From: CAZFDT01 sp964518335
GTDB taxonomy: Bacteria > Planctomycetota > Phycisphaerae > Phycisphaerales > Phycisphaeraceae
Length of the DNA stretch: 64,000 nt
Direction: 5' to 3'
Assembly (NCBI GenBank): GCA_964518335.1
Contig: CAZFDT010000014.1
Location: forward strand, 17,069 to 81,068
Within the stretch, counting starts at the first letter, position 1, and every line of letters starts with the position of its first letter. The notes beneath the pieces were generated by a model, which ran no database searches, had not been told where the DNA came from, and saw nothing but the letters and a program-made list of their open reading frames with translations. Below, piece by piece: positions 33,556 through 43,329 of the stretch. Position numbers and translations under genes: made by a program.

Positions 33556-34002
33556 ATGCCCAACCTGGATTTCCTGCCCCACGTCAACGCCAGTCTCAAC
33601 GCGATCGCCGCCGTGCTGTTGGTCGTGGGACTGGTCCTTATCAAGCAGAGGCGGATCGACGCGCACAAGCGAGTGATGATGACGGCGTTCCTCGTGTCGA
33701 GCGTGTTCCTGGCGCTTTACGTGCTGCACAAGTGGTGGCGAGGCACGCAGGAAGGCGAGCTGCACGCTACTTATCACGGGCAGGGAGCGGCCAAGGCGGC
33801 GTATCTGGCAATCCTGCTGACCCACGTGTTGCTGGCTATCACGGTTCCGGTGTTCGCGATCGTGCTGATTCGACTGGGGCTGGCGCGGCGTGACGCGCTG
33901 CACCGGCGCATCGCGCGCTGGGCCTGGCCGATCTGGATGTACGTGTCGGTCACAGGCGTGGTGATCTACGTCATGCTGTACCATTTGAATCCTGAAAAGT
34001 AG
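33556..34002 (+). CDS. DUF420 membrane protein
   Basis: Encodes 148 residues with four TM helices (about 14-31, 41-60, 83-107, 122-143). It is rich in conserved-looking histidines near membrane ends: DAHKRVMM, YVLHKWWRGT, HATYHGQGAAK and ALHRRIARW. This pattern is the DUF420 family, found beside cytochrome-oxidase assembly genes. A related protein (CtaM/YozB type) is needed for aa3-type oxidase activity in Firmicutes. It starts 3 nt after the SCO stop. Together they suggest a haem-copper oxidase maturation pair whose oxidase genes lie elsewhere. Confidence 0.9.
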   Translation: MPNLDFLPHVNASLNAIAAVLLVVGLVLIKQRRIDAHKRVMMTAFLVSSVFLALYVLHKWWRGTQEGELHATYHGQGAAKAAYLAILLTHVLLAITVPVFAIVLIRLGLARRDALHRRIARWAWPIWMYVSVTGVVIYVMLYHLNPEK

Positions 34003-34048
34003 GAGGCAGGAGTGTGCCGTGCTGTGGCACTGACCACTCACCAGAAGT

Positions 34049-34927
34049 ATGTCCCTGACCACATCCAACTTCACGCCCCCCACAGCCGAGCAGGTGCGCG
34101 AGCTGCTCGATACGCATGTGGCGCGGCCGCCATCGCCCGTCATGCTGCTGTTGCCCTGGGCGGTGCTGCTGACCGCGGCGGTGCTGGCGGCGGTGGTGCG
34201 CGACCCCGTCTTGGCGCTGCTGCCGTGGCTGGCGCTGGCAGGCGTGCTGGGATGGTTCGCCTGGCGGGGATACACGCTGCGCAAACTCGACGCCCAGGCG
34301 CGACAGGTGCAGGAACTGGCCGCCCTGCTTCACTGGGTCCGTGCTCTACGCCAGGCATGGCGGCTTCTTCCCCAGCTTACCGCAACCCCCCCGCTCTATG
34401 GCAAGACGGTCGTGGTCATCGCCGACTGTCTGGATCGCCTGCGCTGCTACGACGCGGCCGTTGTCGCGTATGACCACCTGATCGACCGTCTGCCGGAGGA
34501 CGGCCCCGATGCCATGCTCATGCGCATTCACCGCGCCATCGCCGAGTTGCAGAACGATCAGTTGCTCGATGCAGACGAAACGTTGCGACGGCTCCGCGCC
34601 CCGATCGAGTCGGGCGAGTTCGGTCAACCGCTGCCGGCGTTCTACCGGCTGGCGGTGCTCGCTCAGCAGGTGTATACGCATCATTACGCCGAGGCCGTCG
34701 TCGGCTCTCGCCGGCTGCTCCGCCAGCTTCGTCCACTAGGCGCCAGTGCGGGGTTCGGCCACGCCCTGGTCGCCCTGGCTTACCGCATGCTCGAAGGACA
34801 GCCCGACCACCCCGAGGCCCAGCGACTGGCCCGGCTCTGGTGGAGTCGCGCCACGCTGCTCGTGCCCGTCGAGGCGCTGCTTCATCGCTTCCCAAACCTT
34901 GTCGCCATGAACCGTCCGCATGACTGA
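34049..34927 (+). CDS. Membrane-anchored helical-repeat protein (first of a pair)
   Basis: Encodes 292 residues. Two TM helices (about residues 30-50 and 53-72) form a hairpin, followed by a cytoplasmic all-helical region of about 215 residues with TPR-like spacing (for example CYDAAVVAYDHLIDRLPEDG and LLDADETLRRLRAPIESG). No catalytic motif and no recognised named family. The next gene has the same layout and overlaps it by 8 bp. Function unknown; a membrane scaffold is a reasonable guess. Confidence 0.75.
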   Translation: MSLTTSNFTPPTAEQVRELLDTHVARPPSPVMLLLPWAVLLTAAVLAAVVRDPVLALLPWLALAGVLGWFAWRGYTLRKLDAQARQVQELAALLHWVRALRQAWRLLPQLTATPPLYGKTVVVIADCLDRLRCYDAAVVAYDHLIDRLPEDGPDAMLMRIHRAIAELQNDQLLDADETLRRLRAPIESGEFGQPLPAFYRLAVLAQQVYTHHYAEAVVGSRRLLRQLRPLGASAGFGHALVALAYRMLEGQPDHPEAQRLARLWWSRATLLVPVEALLHRFPNLVAMNRPHD

Positions 34928-35801
34928 TTCCACCACACCTTCTGTCGGTGTCCCCCCGTTTGATCCGCGGCGTTTCGCTCGGCGACTGGCGTTGGACTCG
35001 ACGATCCGCGGCGTGATCCTCGCCCTGACGCTGGGTGCGGGATTATGGATCCTGCTGTATCACAGCGACGAGTCGCGGCCGCTGATGGTCGGCGGCATGG
35101 CCATTGACCCCATCATGGCGATCATCGCGCTGCTGTTGCCATGGATTGCGATCAACGTGATCGGCGCGCGGATGATTCACGAATCGCGGCGCGCTGCAGA
35201 ACACATCGAACAGCACGAGCTGGCCGAAGGTGAGGCGTTGCTATTGACCGCGGGACGGCGCTGGCCGGTGTCCATGCGTGCTCGCGCGGTGTGGCTGCGC
35301 CACTTGGCGCAGTTGCGTCATCACCAGAGCCGTCATGGCGAAGCGATGGTGATCTGCCGACAGTTGCTTGCACTGGGGCGGCGGTCTGAGGGCAGCGCTT
35401 ATGGGCGTGCCGAACTCCTGTTGAGGCTCGTCGAGTCGGCGCTGGAGTGCCGCAGCCTTGTCGATGCGTACCAGGGCTTGACCATGCTGCACGCCTTGCC
35501 GCTACGTCTGGAGCAGCGTCTGGCACAGATGCTGATGCAGACGCATTACGAGGTGTTGCTCGGCGCCGACGCATGGGCATTGCACGCATGGCGGCGCAAG
35601 GCGGAATTGTCCGAGCTGATGCCTCAGCCGTTGTGCGGTGTCGTGCATGCGTTTCTTGCGGCGGCCGCACATCGTGCCGAGCACGCCGACGCCGCTGCGT
35701 GGCTGACGGCGCGGGCGAAGCTGCTGGCGCCGCGTCAACTGCGCTACGTGTTTCATCTGGCCGGCGTGCCGCAGGGCGCGGCAAGACTGTCCGAGACATG
35801 A
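34920..35801 (+). CDS. Membrane-anchored helical-repeat protein (second of a pair)
   Basis: Encodes 293 residues with the same design as the preceding gene: two TM helices near residues 31-48 and 62-82, then a helical region (GEALLLTAGRRWPVSMRARA, HGEAMVICRQLLALGRRSEG). Sequence identity to its neighbour is low by eye, so this is either an old duplication or convergent design. It overlaps both flanking genes (8 bp upstream, ATGA downstream), so it is translated together with the fucose enzyme. Function unknown. Confidence 0.75.
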   Translation: MTDSTTPSVGVPPFDPRRFARRLALDSTIRGVILALTLGAGLWILLYHSDESRPLMVGGMAIDPIMAIIALLLPWIAINVIGARMIHESRRAAEHIEQHELAEGEALLLTAGRRWPVSMRARAVWLRHLAQLRHHQSRHGEAMVICRQLLALGRRSEGSAYGRAELLLRLVESALECRSLVDAYQGLTMLHALPLRLEQRLAQMLMQTHYEVLLGADAWALHAWRRKAELSELMPQPLCGVVHAFLAAAAHRAEHADAAAWLTARAKLLAPRQLRYVFHLAGVPQGAARLSET

Positions 35802-38800
35802 CTCCCATCGACGTCCTGATCCTGACTGCCGCGAACGCCGCGCAGGCGCGTGGATATGAAGCGCAGTTGCGGGCGCGGGCCGAGACAGGACGCCTTTGCG
35901 GCGCCAAGGCGTGGCGTGTGGTCGCCGACCCCGGCGGCCGGCGCGTAGGCTCCGGCGGCTCGACCTTGTGGGTGCTGCACGAGGTGGCCGGCACGCTGCT
36001 TCGCGCCAGGCCCGACGTGCGGTCCCTTGCCGATCTCTTCACCGGGGCGCGGATTCTGGTGATTCACTCCGGCGGCGACAGTCGCCGTCTGGTGGCATAC
36101 ACGGCCCAAGGCAAGGTGTTCACACCCCTGCCATGCTCGACAGGCGGGCATCCGGCGACGCTGTTCGACCTGATGTTGGCCGACCTGGCGAAGATACCGA
36201 CGTGCCCGGGGGGGCAGTTCCTGCTGGCTGCGGGCGATGTGCTGTTGACGTTCGATCATGCGGCCGTGCGTTTCGATCGGCCGGGCGTGGTGGGCGTGGC
36301 GTATCCCGGTCCGGCCGAGCGAGCAAGCCACCACGGAGTCTATGTCGCCGATGGTCGCGGCCGCGTCTTGGACTTCCTGCAGAAGCCCGACCTTGACACG
36401 GCCCGGGCGCACGGCGCGGTCGATCCCGCCGGTCGCATGCTGGTGGATACGGGCCTGGTCAGTCTCGACCCCGCGACAGCCGCGGCATGGCTGGCGATGG
36501 CAGGCGTATCACTGCAGCGAGGCAGACTGCGCATCGGAGCGGGTCTGCTGCGCGACCTTCTGGAAGGCAAGACTCCGCCCATCGACCTGTACGAGCAACT
36601 GCTCATTGCGCTGCCGTCACGCGTGCGGCTGGCTGTGTACCTCGCTTCCGTCGGCAGGCATGCCGACGCCGCACACCGCCGACGCCTGACGCGCATCCAT
36701 CAGGCGATAAACCGCACGCCATTTCACGTCAACGTGCTGCCCTACTGCGAATTCTTCCACGTGGGAACCAGCCGCGATCTGCTCGCCAACGTCAGCACGC
36801 TCAATCGTACGGCAAGGATGTATCGCTTTGCCAATCACGAACGGGCCGTGGTCAGCCCTCGCGCATCAATGGAGCGCGCGTTCGTGTTCAACAGCATCCT
36901 GTCCAGCGATCGCATCCAGGCGGGGCCGGCGGTGCTGATTGAGGGTTCGCACACCTCGGCGGCCATGAAACTGCCGGGGCGCAACATTGTCGTGGGCGTG
37001 CCGCCGCAGGTGACGGACTCGCTGGACTTGCCGGAAGGATGGGGCGTCATCTGCCTGCCCGTGAAAGGGCCGGGCGATCCATGGGCGACGGTCATTTTTG
37101 GCGCTGACGACGACTTCAAGACTCCCATGCATCGCGGCGGCACGTTCGGCAACGGGCCGCTTGACGCCATGCTGCGGGACCACGGCGTCACGCCCGCGCA
37201 GGTGTGGCGCGGCGGTGACGACCAAACGCTCTGGGACGCCATGCTTTGGAACGTTGGCACCGTCCAGCGGTCGCTGCGTGCATCGCTGGCCTGGACGACC
37301 AGGCAGAAGGTGACGCTCAGCCGCCCGCGACTGAGCATGCGTCAGTTGCTCATGAAAGTCGATCATGCCCGGCTACTGCAGCATCGTCAGGAGATCAGCC
37401 GCCTCAGCGATCTGCACCGGCTGGGCGAGCGACTGGAGGCTGACCCGTGGCTCGCTGCGAATGAAGTCACTGCATCGCTGCGCACCGCAAAGGAAGCGGA
37501 CATAGCCCGCGCGGAGATCGAATCATTGATGGCGCGACGGCCTGATCCGCTGCTGCACGCACGCCTCAACTGGCTCCATGCTCTTCTGGCGCAACACGAG
37601 CGAGATGCTCATGATTATCGCCAGGCCGCCATGCGAAGCATCTCCGCCGCGGTCAGGCGCCAGATCGAGCCACCCGCCAAGCCGCGCGCCGCGGCCATCC
37701 TGCCTGATCAGGTCGTCTGGGCCACCACGCCGGTGCGTATCGACTTCGCCGGCGGATGGAGCGACACCCCGCCGATATGTACCGAGCTGGGCGGAGCCGT
37801 GGTGAACGCCGCCATCACGCTCAACGGCCAATACCCCGTGCAGGTGATCGCCAAGCTCAGTGAGGGCGAGCCTGTGATCACACTCAGCAGCATCGATCTG
37901 GGCCGGCGCGTGGTGCTGCGCGACACGGCCCAGGTGCTGCGTTACACCGATCCCAGCGACTGGGCTGCGCTGCCCAAGGCCGCGCTGGTGCTGGCAGGGA
38001 TCGCCCCGGGGAGTAGGTCGCAATCGCTTGGCAAGTGGCTCCGGGCGCTGGGCGGCGGGCTTGACGTGACGCTCTTTTCGGCATTGCCCAAGGGTTCGGG
38101 CCTCGGCACCAGCAGTGTGCTGGGCGCGGCCGTACTGGCGTGCCTGGCCCGCGTGCTGGGCGAGCCAGTGTCCAACGATCAGCTTGTTGCACGCACCAGC
38201 GTGCTGGAGCAGATGATGACCACCGGCGGCGGCTGGCAGGATCAGATCGGCGGCATCACGCCGGGCGTCAAGCTGATGCGCACGCAACCCGGACCGCTGC
38301 AGTTACCCAGCGTCCACTGGACGGGAGCCCAATTGCGGGGCGACGCCGACAGCTTTCGCGGCCGTCTCCTGCTCTATTTCACCGGGCAGAAGCGGATGGC
38401 CAAGAACATCCTGCAGAACGTGGTCGGCCGCTATCTGGCCCGCGACCCGGCGGCCATCGATGTGATTCACCGTCTCAAGGCCGACGCCGAGCAAATGAAG
38501 ATCGACCTCGACGCGGGCGATTTCGACGGCTGGGCCGCGGGCGTCGAACGCTACTGGCAACTCAAGCAGTCGCTGGATGCCGGCAGCACCAACGCCAAGA
38601 TCGAGGCGCTGCTCCAGCCCGTGAACCGATACCTGGCGGCACGTCTGCTGCCCGGCGCCGGCGGCGGAGGCTTCGTCTTCATGGTCGCCCATGACGAACA
38701 GGCCGCCAAGAAGGTGCGACGACTGCTCGAGCACCGCCCTCCCAATGCCTTGGCTCGCTTTTTCGACTTCGACATCGATCCGCACGGTTTGCGCGTGACG

Positions 38801-38809
38801 GTTCTCTAA
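35798..38809 (+). CDS. fkp: Bifunctional L-fucokinase / L-fucose-1-phosphate guanylyltransferase (FKP type)
   Basis: Encodes 1003 residues from ATG 35798 (ATGA overlap with the previous stop). The N-terminal half is the GDP-fucose pyrophosphorylase domain: RRVGSGGSTLWVLHEVA near residues 48-64, ILVIHSGGDSRRLV, then a left-handed-helix-like region. The C-terminal half (from about 640) is a GHMP kinase: VRIDFAGGWSDTPP (about 644-657), LPKGSGLGTSSVLGAAV (about 763) and LLPGAGGGGFVFMVAHD (about 953). It phosphorylates fucose and makes GDP-fucose for glycan synthesis, as in Bacteroides FKP. No fucosyltransferase or fucose transporter is in the window. Confidence 0.9.
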   Translation: MTPIDVLILTAANAAQARGYEAQLRARAETGRLCGAKAWRVVADPGGRRVGSGGSTLWVLHEVAGTLLRARPDVRSLADLFTGARILVIHSGGDSRRLVAYTAQGKVFTPLPCSTGGHPATLFDLMLADLAKIPTCPGGQFLLAAGDVLLTFDHAAVRFDRPGVVGVAYPGPAERASHHGVYVADGRGRVLDFLQKPDLDTARAHGAVDPAGRMLVDTGLVSLDPATAAAWLAMAGVSLQRGRLRIGAGLLRDLLEGKTPPIDLYEQLLIALPSRVRLAVYLASVGRHADAAHRRRLTRIHQAINRTPFHVNVLPYCEFFHVGTSRDLLANVSTLNRTARMYRFANHERAVVSPRASMERAFVFNSILSSDRIQAGPAVLIEGSHTSAAMKLPGRNIVVGVPPQVTDSLDLPEGWGVICLPVKGPGDPWATVIFGADDDFKTPMHRGGTFGNGPLDAMLRDHGVTPAQVWRGGDDQTLWDAMLWNVGTVQRSLRASLAWTTRQKVTLSRPRLSMRQLLMKVDHARLLQHRQEISRLSDLHRLGERLEADPWLAANEVTASLRTAKEADIARAEIESLMARRPDPLLHARLNWLHALLAQHERDAHDYRQAAMRSISAAVRRQIEPPAKPRAAAILPDQVVWATTPVRIDFAGGWSDTPPICTELGGAVVNAAITLNGQYPVQVIAKLSEGEPVITLSSIDLGRRVVLRDTAQVLRYTDPSDWAALPKAALVLAGIAPGSRSQSLGKWLRALGGGLDVTLFSALPKGSGLGTSSVLGAAVLACLARVLGEPVSNDQLVARTSVLEQMMTTGGGWQDQIGGITPGVKLMRTQPGPLQLPSVHWTGAQLRGDADSFRGRLLLYFTGQKRMAKNILQNVVGRYLARDPAAIDVIHRLKADAEQMKIDLDAGDFDGWAAGVERYWQLKQSLDAGSTNAKIEALLQPVNRYLAARLLPGAGGGGFVFMVAHDEQAAKKVRRLLEHRPPNALARFFDFDIDPHGLRVTVL

Positions 38810-38833
38810 ACCCGCACGCGTTGCGCATGACCG

Positions 38834-39553
38834 TCACTTCACGCGGACATCGGAAAACCAGGCGACCGAGCCATCGCTCCCCACGCGTCTCATGGCCACG
38901 ACGATTGGCCCCACAGATGCATGGTCTTCCCACCGTGTGGCGACAGCGCCGGCAGGCGTGGGGTGGTGCGTCTGCACGATGCGTTGCGTGGCGTGATCGA
39001 CGAACAGCACACCGCGCTGCTGTGTGCCGTCGGGTTGGCTGAAGCTGATGGTGTACCGCCTGGCCTGGCCCGACCCATGGGGCAAGGGGGCCACGCCTTC
39101 GTCGCGGACCGACGCCGCATGCCAGACGACCTCAAAAGGCAGCAGAAGGCGACGACGATCATGCACAAACCATCGGTGGGCCTGGACGATCTCCGCGGGT
39201 GTGTCGGCGGAAAGCGCGTGCGTCTGGTACGACACGCTGCCGCCGCTTGCCTCGCCGTGGAGCGTCACCCAGTCGTTCACTGGCTCCCATGTCCACCGCC
39301 GTTGGATGCGACGATCGGGAGCCTCTTCGTGATAGGTGAAGTCGATGCGCTCGATCTCGTTCCAGCGAGCCAGGCCATAGGACTCAGCCAGGCGATGCTG
39401 GATGCCGTCGGCCGATGTCGTCGCGGGCGCCGTCTCCTGTTGCGGCGTGGAACAGCCCGTCGTCAGGCCACTCAGCGCCGCCAGCAGAACCCATCTCACG
39501 CGCCTTTGCCAGCACACTCTCACACCGGCGACGGTTGTGGCGAATGTCCGCAT
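38834..39553 (-). CDS. Lipoprotein of unknown function
   Basis: Encodes 239 residues from ATG 39553. The signal ends in a lipobox (WVLLAALSGLTTGC, lipidated Cys34). The mature part is beta-rich: ARWNEIERIDFTYHEEAPDR, RRWTWEPVNDWVTLHGEAS, ARRYTISFSQPDGTQQRGVLF. Alternating strands ending in a hydrophobic/charged pattern recall LolA/LolB-like or lipoprotein-sorting folds, but I cannot assign it. It is the last gene behind the HEAT-repeat gene (46 bp gap) and converges on fkp. Confidence 0.75.
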   Translation of the reverse strand: MRTFATTVAGVRVCWQRRVRWVLLAALSGLTTGCSTPQQETAPATTSADGIQHRLAESYGLARWNEIERIDFTYHEEAPDRRIQRRWTWEPVNDWVTLHGEASGGSVSYQTHALSADTPAEIVQAHRWFVHDRRRLLLPFEVVWHAASVRDEGVAPLPHGSGQARRYTISFSQPDGTQQRGVLFVDHATQRIVQTHHPTPAGAVATRWEDHASVGPIVVAMRRVGSDGSVAWFSDVRVK

Positions 39554-39599
39554 CGATCGCACCCAATCTCCAGTGGAGCCCCTGGTGGATATGCTGCCG

Positions 39600-41366
39600 T
39601 CAATCCACCGGTCGGATAAACCAATCCGACGGCCGATTGACAAGCGTATCCAACGGGGGCATCGGCTGGCCCGTGATCTGCTCCAGCGCCCACTTGCAGG
39701 CGCCGCCGATTTCCATGGAGGCGTTTTCCTCCTTATGGAATTTCTGGAGCGAGCCGCGCGCGGCGGCGGCTTTCATACGGCCCAGCGCCACCGCCGACAT
39801 GCTGCGCACGTCCGTGGACTCGGGGTTCATGGGGTTGACGTCCTCCAGCCGCCCTCGCAGCGCACTGATCAGCCCGCTGTCGGGCTGGTCGGCGTGGAAC
39901 TTGCCCAGCGCCCAGATCGCTGCGCCGCGCGCCGTGGAGGTAAAAGGCGCCGACTTGGGTATGAACTTGCGCAGCAGCGGGTCTGCCTGGCGGTGGTCCA
40001 TGACGCCGAACATCTGAAACAGCTCGACGAACTGCTTCGAGTTGGCCTGCTGCTGCTGAAGCGTCATGCCTTCGGGCTTCTGTTGGGCCAGCGCCTCCGC
40101 ATGGCTGAGCGCCGTCGGCAGCGTGGCCTGGATCGCCAGCCACCGCAGGGCCACTGCAGCGGCGACGCGCGCCTCGGGCCGCTCGTGTGTGAGCAGCTCG
40201 ATGAGGCGATCGGCCGCGGCCTCGTGGTCGAGCTTGCCCAGCAGCAATGCGGCCTGCTCCAGCCCTCGCCAGCTTGACGACGCGAGCACCGCCGTCGCAG
40301 CGTCGCGCACTGCATGACGCTTGGCCTCGTCAGCGTCGAACTGAAGCAAGGCATAACGTGCAAATCGCCGCGTGCGCGGATCGCGGTCGTCCAGCAGCGT
40401 GGCCAGCGGTGCAATGCTCGTCACATCGTTATGCGCGAGCAGGCAGCGGGCGGCGGCGTACCTTACGTTGGCGTCGGCACGTTGCAGCGGTGAAGGGTCG
40501 AGGCTCAACACGGCACCCGGCGACACTCGTTCGAGCAGCTCGACAGCCCGTGCGGCAACGGCGTCCTGAGAATCGGCGGCATACGCCAGCAGGACTTCCG
40601 GCGGCATGTCCTTGCGTCGCGCCCGCAACAGCGTCACGCCGACGAGTCGATCGTGATCGTCGCCCGCCTGCAGGTGCTGGGCCAACTCGACGATCCAGCG
40701 ATGCTCGATGTCCTTCTTCCCCACCGCCTCGGCGGCCACAAGTCGCAGCGGCATCGGTAAGGGACGATCCCACACCAGCGCATTGGCCGGCCAGACGTGT
40801 GCCGGCGTCTGCCCCAGCGTCTCGATAGCCGAGCGACGAATCGCCGACGGCACCGCTTCGTCGGCCGCTCGCGACCACCATGCAGCCGGTGCTTGTGGAT
40901 GCTCCCACCGCGCCAGAGCAGGATCGGTCAGCAGGATCATGTCGCGGTCGCCACGTTGATTGGCATTCCACAGCGCATCGGCGTGGGCACGGGCGTCGAG
41001 ACGAATCAGCGCCTCGGCCAGAGCAAGCCGCACCAACGGGTGCTTGTCGCTATCGAGCATGGCCGCGAGTTTGGGCGCGGTGTCGGCCAGGTCGGCGTAG
41101 CCCTGCTCAAAGGCTCTGCCGATGGCGTCGGCGGCCTGCATGCGCAGGTCGATTTCGGGCCGGTCCAGTGCGGCAAGCCACAGGGGCTTGAGGCGCGGAT
41201 CGAACTCGACGCGCGTGTCGGGGCCTTCGAGCACGGGATCGAGATGCATCGGCACGTCAATGGCCAGCACGGTCTCCACGTCGGCGGCATCGGCGAGCAC
41301 GGAGGAGGTGAGCGCACACGCCACACCACAAGTCAAGCCGATGATGCAGGTCACGAACGGGCGCAT
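39600..41366 (-). CDS. Exported HEAT-repeat protein
   Basis: Encodes 588 residues from ATG 41366. A signal peptide (VTCIIGLTCGVACALTSSV) precedes an almost continuous run of helical repeats of about 30-35 residues with HEAT-like Asp/Arg positions (for example SAIRRSAIETLGQTPAHVWP and NVRYAAARCLLAHNDVTSIA, PEARVAAAVALRWLAIQ). Such solenoids bind other proteins. It directly follows the ABC permease gene (23 bp gap), so it is probably a periplasmic partner of that transporter. Confidence 0.85.
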   Translation of the reverse strand: MRPFVTCIIGLTCGVACALTSSVLADAADVETVLAIDVPMHLDPVLEGPDTRVEFDPRLKPLWLAALDRPEIDLRMQAADAIGRAFEQGYADLADTAPKLAAMLDSDKHPLVRLALAEALIRLDARAHADALWNANQRGDRDMILLTDPALARWEHPQAPAAWWSRAADEAVPSAIRRSAIETLGQTPAHVWPANALVWDRPLPMPLRLVAAEAVGKKDIEHRWIVELAQHLQAGDDHDRLVGVTLLRARRKDMPPEVLLAYAADSQDAVAARAVELLERVSPGAVLSLDPSPLQRADANVRYAAARCLLAHNDVTSIAPLATLLDDRDPRTRRFARYALLQFDADEAKRHAVRDAATAVLASSSWRGLEQAALLLGKLDHEAAADRLIELLTHERPEARVAAAVALRWLAIQATLPTALSHAEALAQQKPEGMTLQQQQANSKQFVELFQMFGVMDHRQADPLLRKFIPKSAPFTSTARGAAIWALGKFHADQPDSGLISALRGRLEDVNPMNPESTDVRSMSAVALGRMKAAAARGSLQKFHKEENASMEIGGACKWALEQITGQPMPPLDTLVNRPSDWFIRPVD

Positions 41367-41389
41367 GGGGATATTCCGGGCTCCGGGAG

Positions 41390-43246
41390 CTAGCGTGGGC
41401 GGGTGAGCCGCCAGGTCTGGACAATCAGCACGACCAGGCACATCGCCGCGGCGCCGCCGATGATCCACCAGTTGGCGGGCGTGAGCTGGTAGTCGGCGAA
41501 CCCCGGGGCGCCGATCAACTGCAGCGCGGCGGCGAGCGGATTGACCTTCAACGTCGCCTCGACTGTCTGGCGTGTGAAAGGCGCGTCCTTGGCCATCCAC
41601 ACGAGCATTGTGCCGGCACAGAGGCCCACGAGCACGGCATACGCGACGGTCGTGGCGGCGGCGGTGCGCTTGAACAGGCTGCTCACGGCGGCACTGAGCA
41701 GCAGCGCAAACAAAGCCGTGAGCACCATCGTGCCCAGCACGGCGAGGATTGTCGGGGCCATCTCCATCTTGATGTAGATCAGCACGGCATAGGCCGGCAG
41801 CGTGGCCAGCAGGATCAGGAACAGCGTCCAGCCGACGCTCAGGAGCTTGCCGGCGACGATGGCGATCGGCGACATGGGGGTCATCTGCAGCAGTTGCCAG
41901 CCGCGCGATTCCTGCTCGCCGGCGATCAGTCCGCTGGCGAGACTGGGCGTAATCAGAATGATCAGCGCCGCCTGCAGCAGCACGATGACCCCGCCGAGTT
42001 TCTCGACCCCCCAGTCGATCGTGCCTCCGGTGGTGGCGAGCATGAGGCCCAGCGAGATGATGAGACAGGCCCCGAAGAAGCGGGCCATCCAGTGGCCGCG
42101 GCCCAGGCGTCGGGTCTTCTGCTCCTTCACCGCCGTGGGGATCGCGTTGATACCCAGCCACACCGTGCCGGCAGCCGCGCCTACGGCCAACAGAGCGGGA
42201 ATCGTGCCCACCAGCACAATGGCCAGTGTCATGAGAAGGTCGCCCTTGACCGGCACGGTCATGAACCACGCCAACGCCGCTGCCGCCGCGATCGCCGCTA
42301 CCATCAGCGACAGCAGCATCTGCAGCGGCCGCCATCCGATCAGGTCGCTGCGCCGTTGAGGGTCGAAAAACCACAGGTACATGAAGCGGCGGTAGGCCTG
42401 CACCGAGGCGGCCTGTTCGTCGGTGATGCGGCCGGCGTCGCGCGCCTGGTCGAAAATGCGCGAGTTCATGCGCGACCAGGTCCACACGGCGAAAACGATG
42501 CCGCTGACCACCGCCAGCACGCAGAAGCGCAGCGCCACGTGCTCGATGCCGCGCAGCCCCGCCGCGCCGATCGCCTCGTGGCCGACCACTTCCATCATCG
42601 CTCGGATGGGCGAGAAGCAGCTCAGCCAGTCGATCGCGGCCAGCCCCAGCGGCGGCATCCACTCGAGCCCCTGCAGGAATTGCTTGGGGCCCAGAGTGAC
42701 CACCGACAGGAGCAGGATCAGTGCGTAGGTGATGCGGGCGGCGCTTTCCGTCGAGCCGGCGTAGCTGCTGACCAGCAGACCCAGGGTGCTGTATTGAAAC
42801 GCCAGACACGCCATGACGAGATAAGCGCGCAGAAGCTGGTTCCACAGGTCGATCCCGCCCATGGCGTAGCACGCCGCCGCCGCCGGGAGCGACAGCGCGA
42901 TGAGCAGCAGCACGAAGCCCAGCACGCCGATGAGTTTGCCGCCGACGATCTGTGCCGGCGTCATCGGCGAATTGAGCAGCAGCGTGAGCGTGCCCTGGCG
43001 TTTTTCCTTGACGATGGTCGTCGCCGGGAACACGGGCGCCAACAGGATGAGCCCGACCATCAGGCCGTAGGCGAATACGGAGAACACCTGCTGCGACTGC
43101 GACCCGTCGAGATCGACTCGGGCATCGGTGGGCCAGCGCAGCGCCACCAGCGTCGTGAGCGCGATGGCCAGCAGCGCCTGCACCGCCACGGCCCGCTTCG
43201 TCCGAAGCAGCGTGACCAGTTCGCGTTGGATGATGGGGTTGGTCAT
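41390..43246 (-). CDS. ABC transporter permease, duplicated ABC-2 type
   Basis: Encodes 618 residues from ATG 43246 (MTNPIIQRELVTLLRTKRA), where membrane-protein homology begins. Two modules of about six TM helices each are visible: the first with EKRQGTLTLLLNSPMTPAQI after TM2, the second with GEQESRGWQLLQMTPMSPIA after its second helix. The repeated charged-turn signature shows an internal duplication. With the ATPase just upstream it forms an exporter similar in layout to GldA/GldF or NatAB-type systems. Cargo unknown. Confidence 0.87.
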   Translation of the reverse strand: MTNPIIQRELVTLLRTKRAVAVQALLAIALTTLVALRWPTDARVDLDGSQSQQVFSVFAYGLMVGLILLAPVFPATTIVKEKRQGTLTLLLNSPMTPAQIVGGKLIGVLGFVLLLIALSLPAAAACYAMGGIDLWNQLLRAYLVMACLAFQYSTLGLLVSSYAGSTESAARITYALILLLSVVTLGPKQFLQGLEWMPPLGLAAIDWLSCFSPIRAMMEVVGHEAIGAAGLRGIEHVALRFCVLAVVSGIVFAVWTWSRMNSRIFDQARDAGRITDEQAASVQAYRRFMYLWFFDPQRRSDLIGWRPLQMLLSLMVAAIAAAAALAWFMTVPVKGDLLMTLAIVLVGTIPALLAVGAAAGTVWLGINAIPTAVKEQKTRRLGRGHWMARFFGACLIISLGLMLATTGGTIDWGVEKLGGVIVLLQAALIILITPSLASGLIAGEQESRGWQLLQMTPMSPIAIVAGKLLSVGWTLFLILLATLPAYAVLIYIKMEMAPTILAVLGTMVLTALFALLLSAAVSSLFKRTAAATTVAYAVLVGLCAGTMLVWMAKDAPFTRQTVEATLKVNPLAAALQLIGAPGFADYQLTPANWWIIGGAAAMCLVVLIVQTWRLTRPR

Positions 43247-43329
43247 GGTTGTCACTACAGGCTCGGGTGCTCGAATCCCCGCGTATTCATGCATGAGCCA
43301 TCCATCGCGGGCACGGGCGTGTCCGAGCC

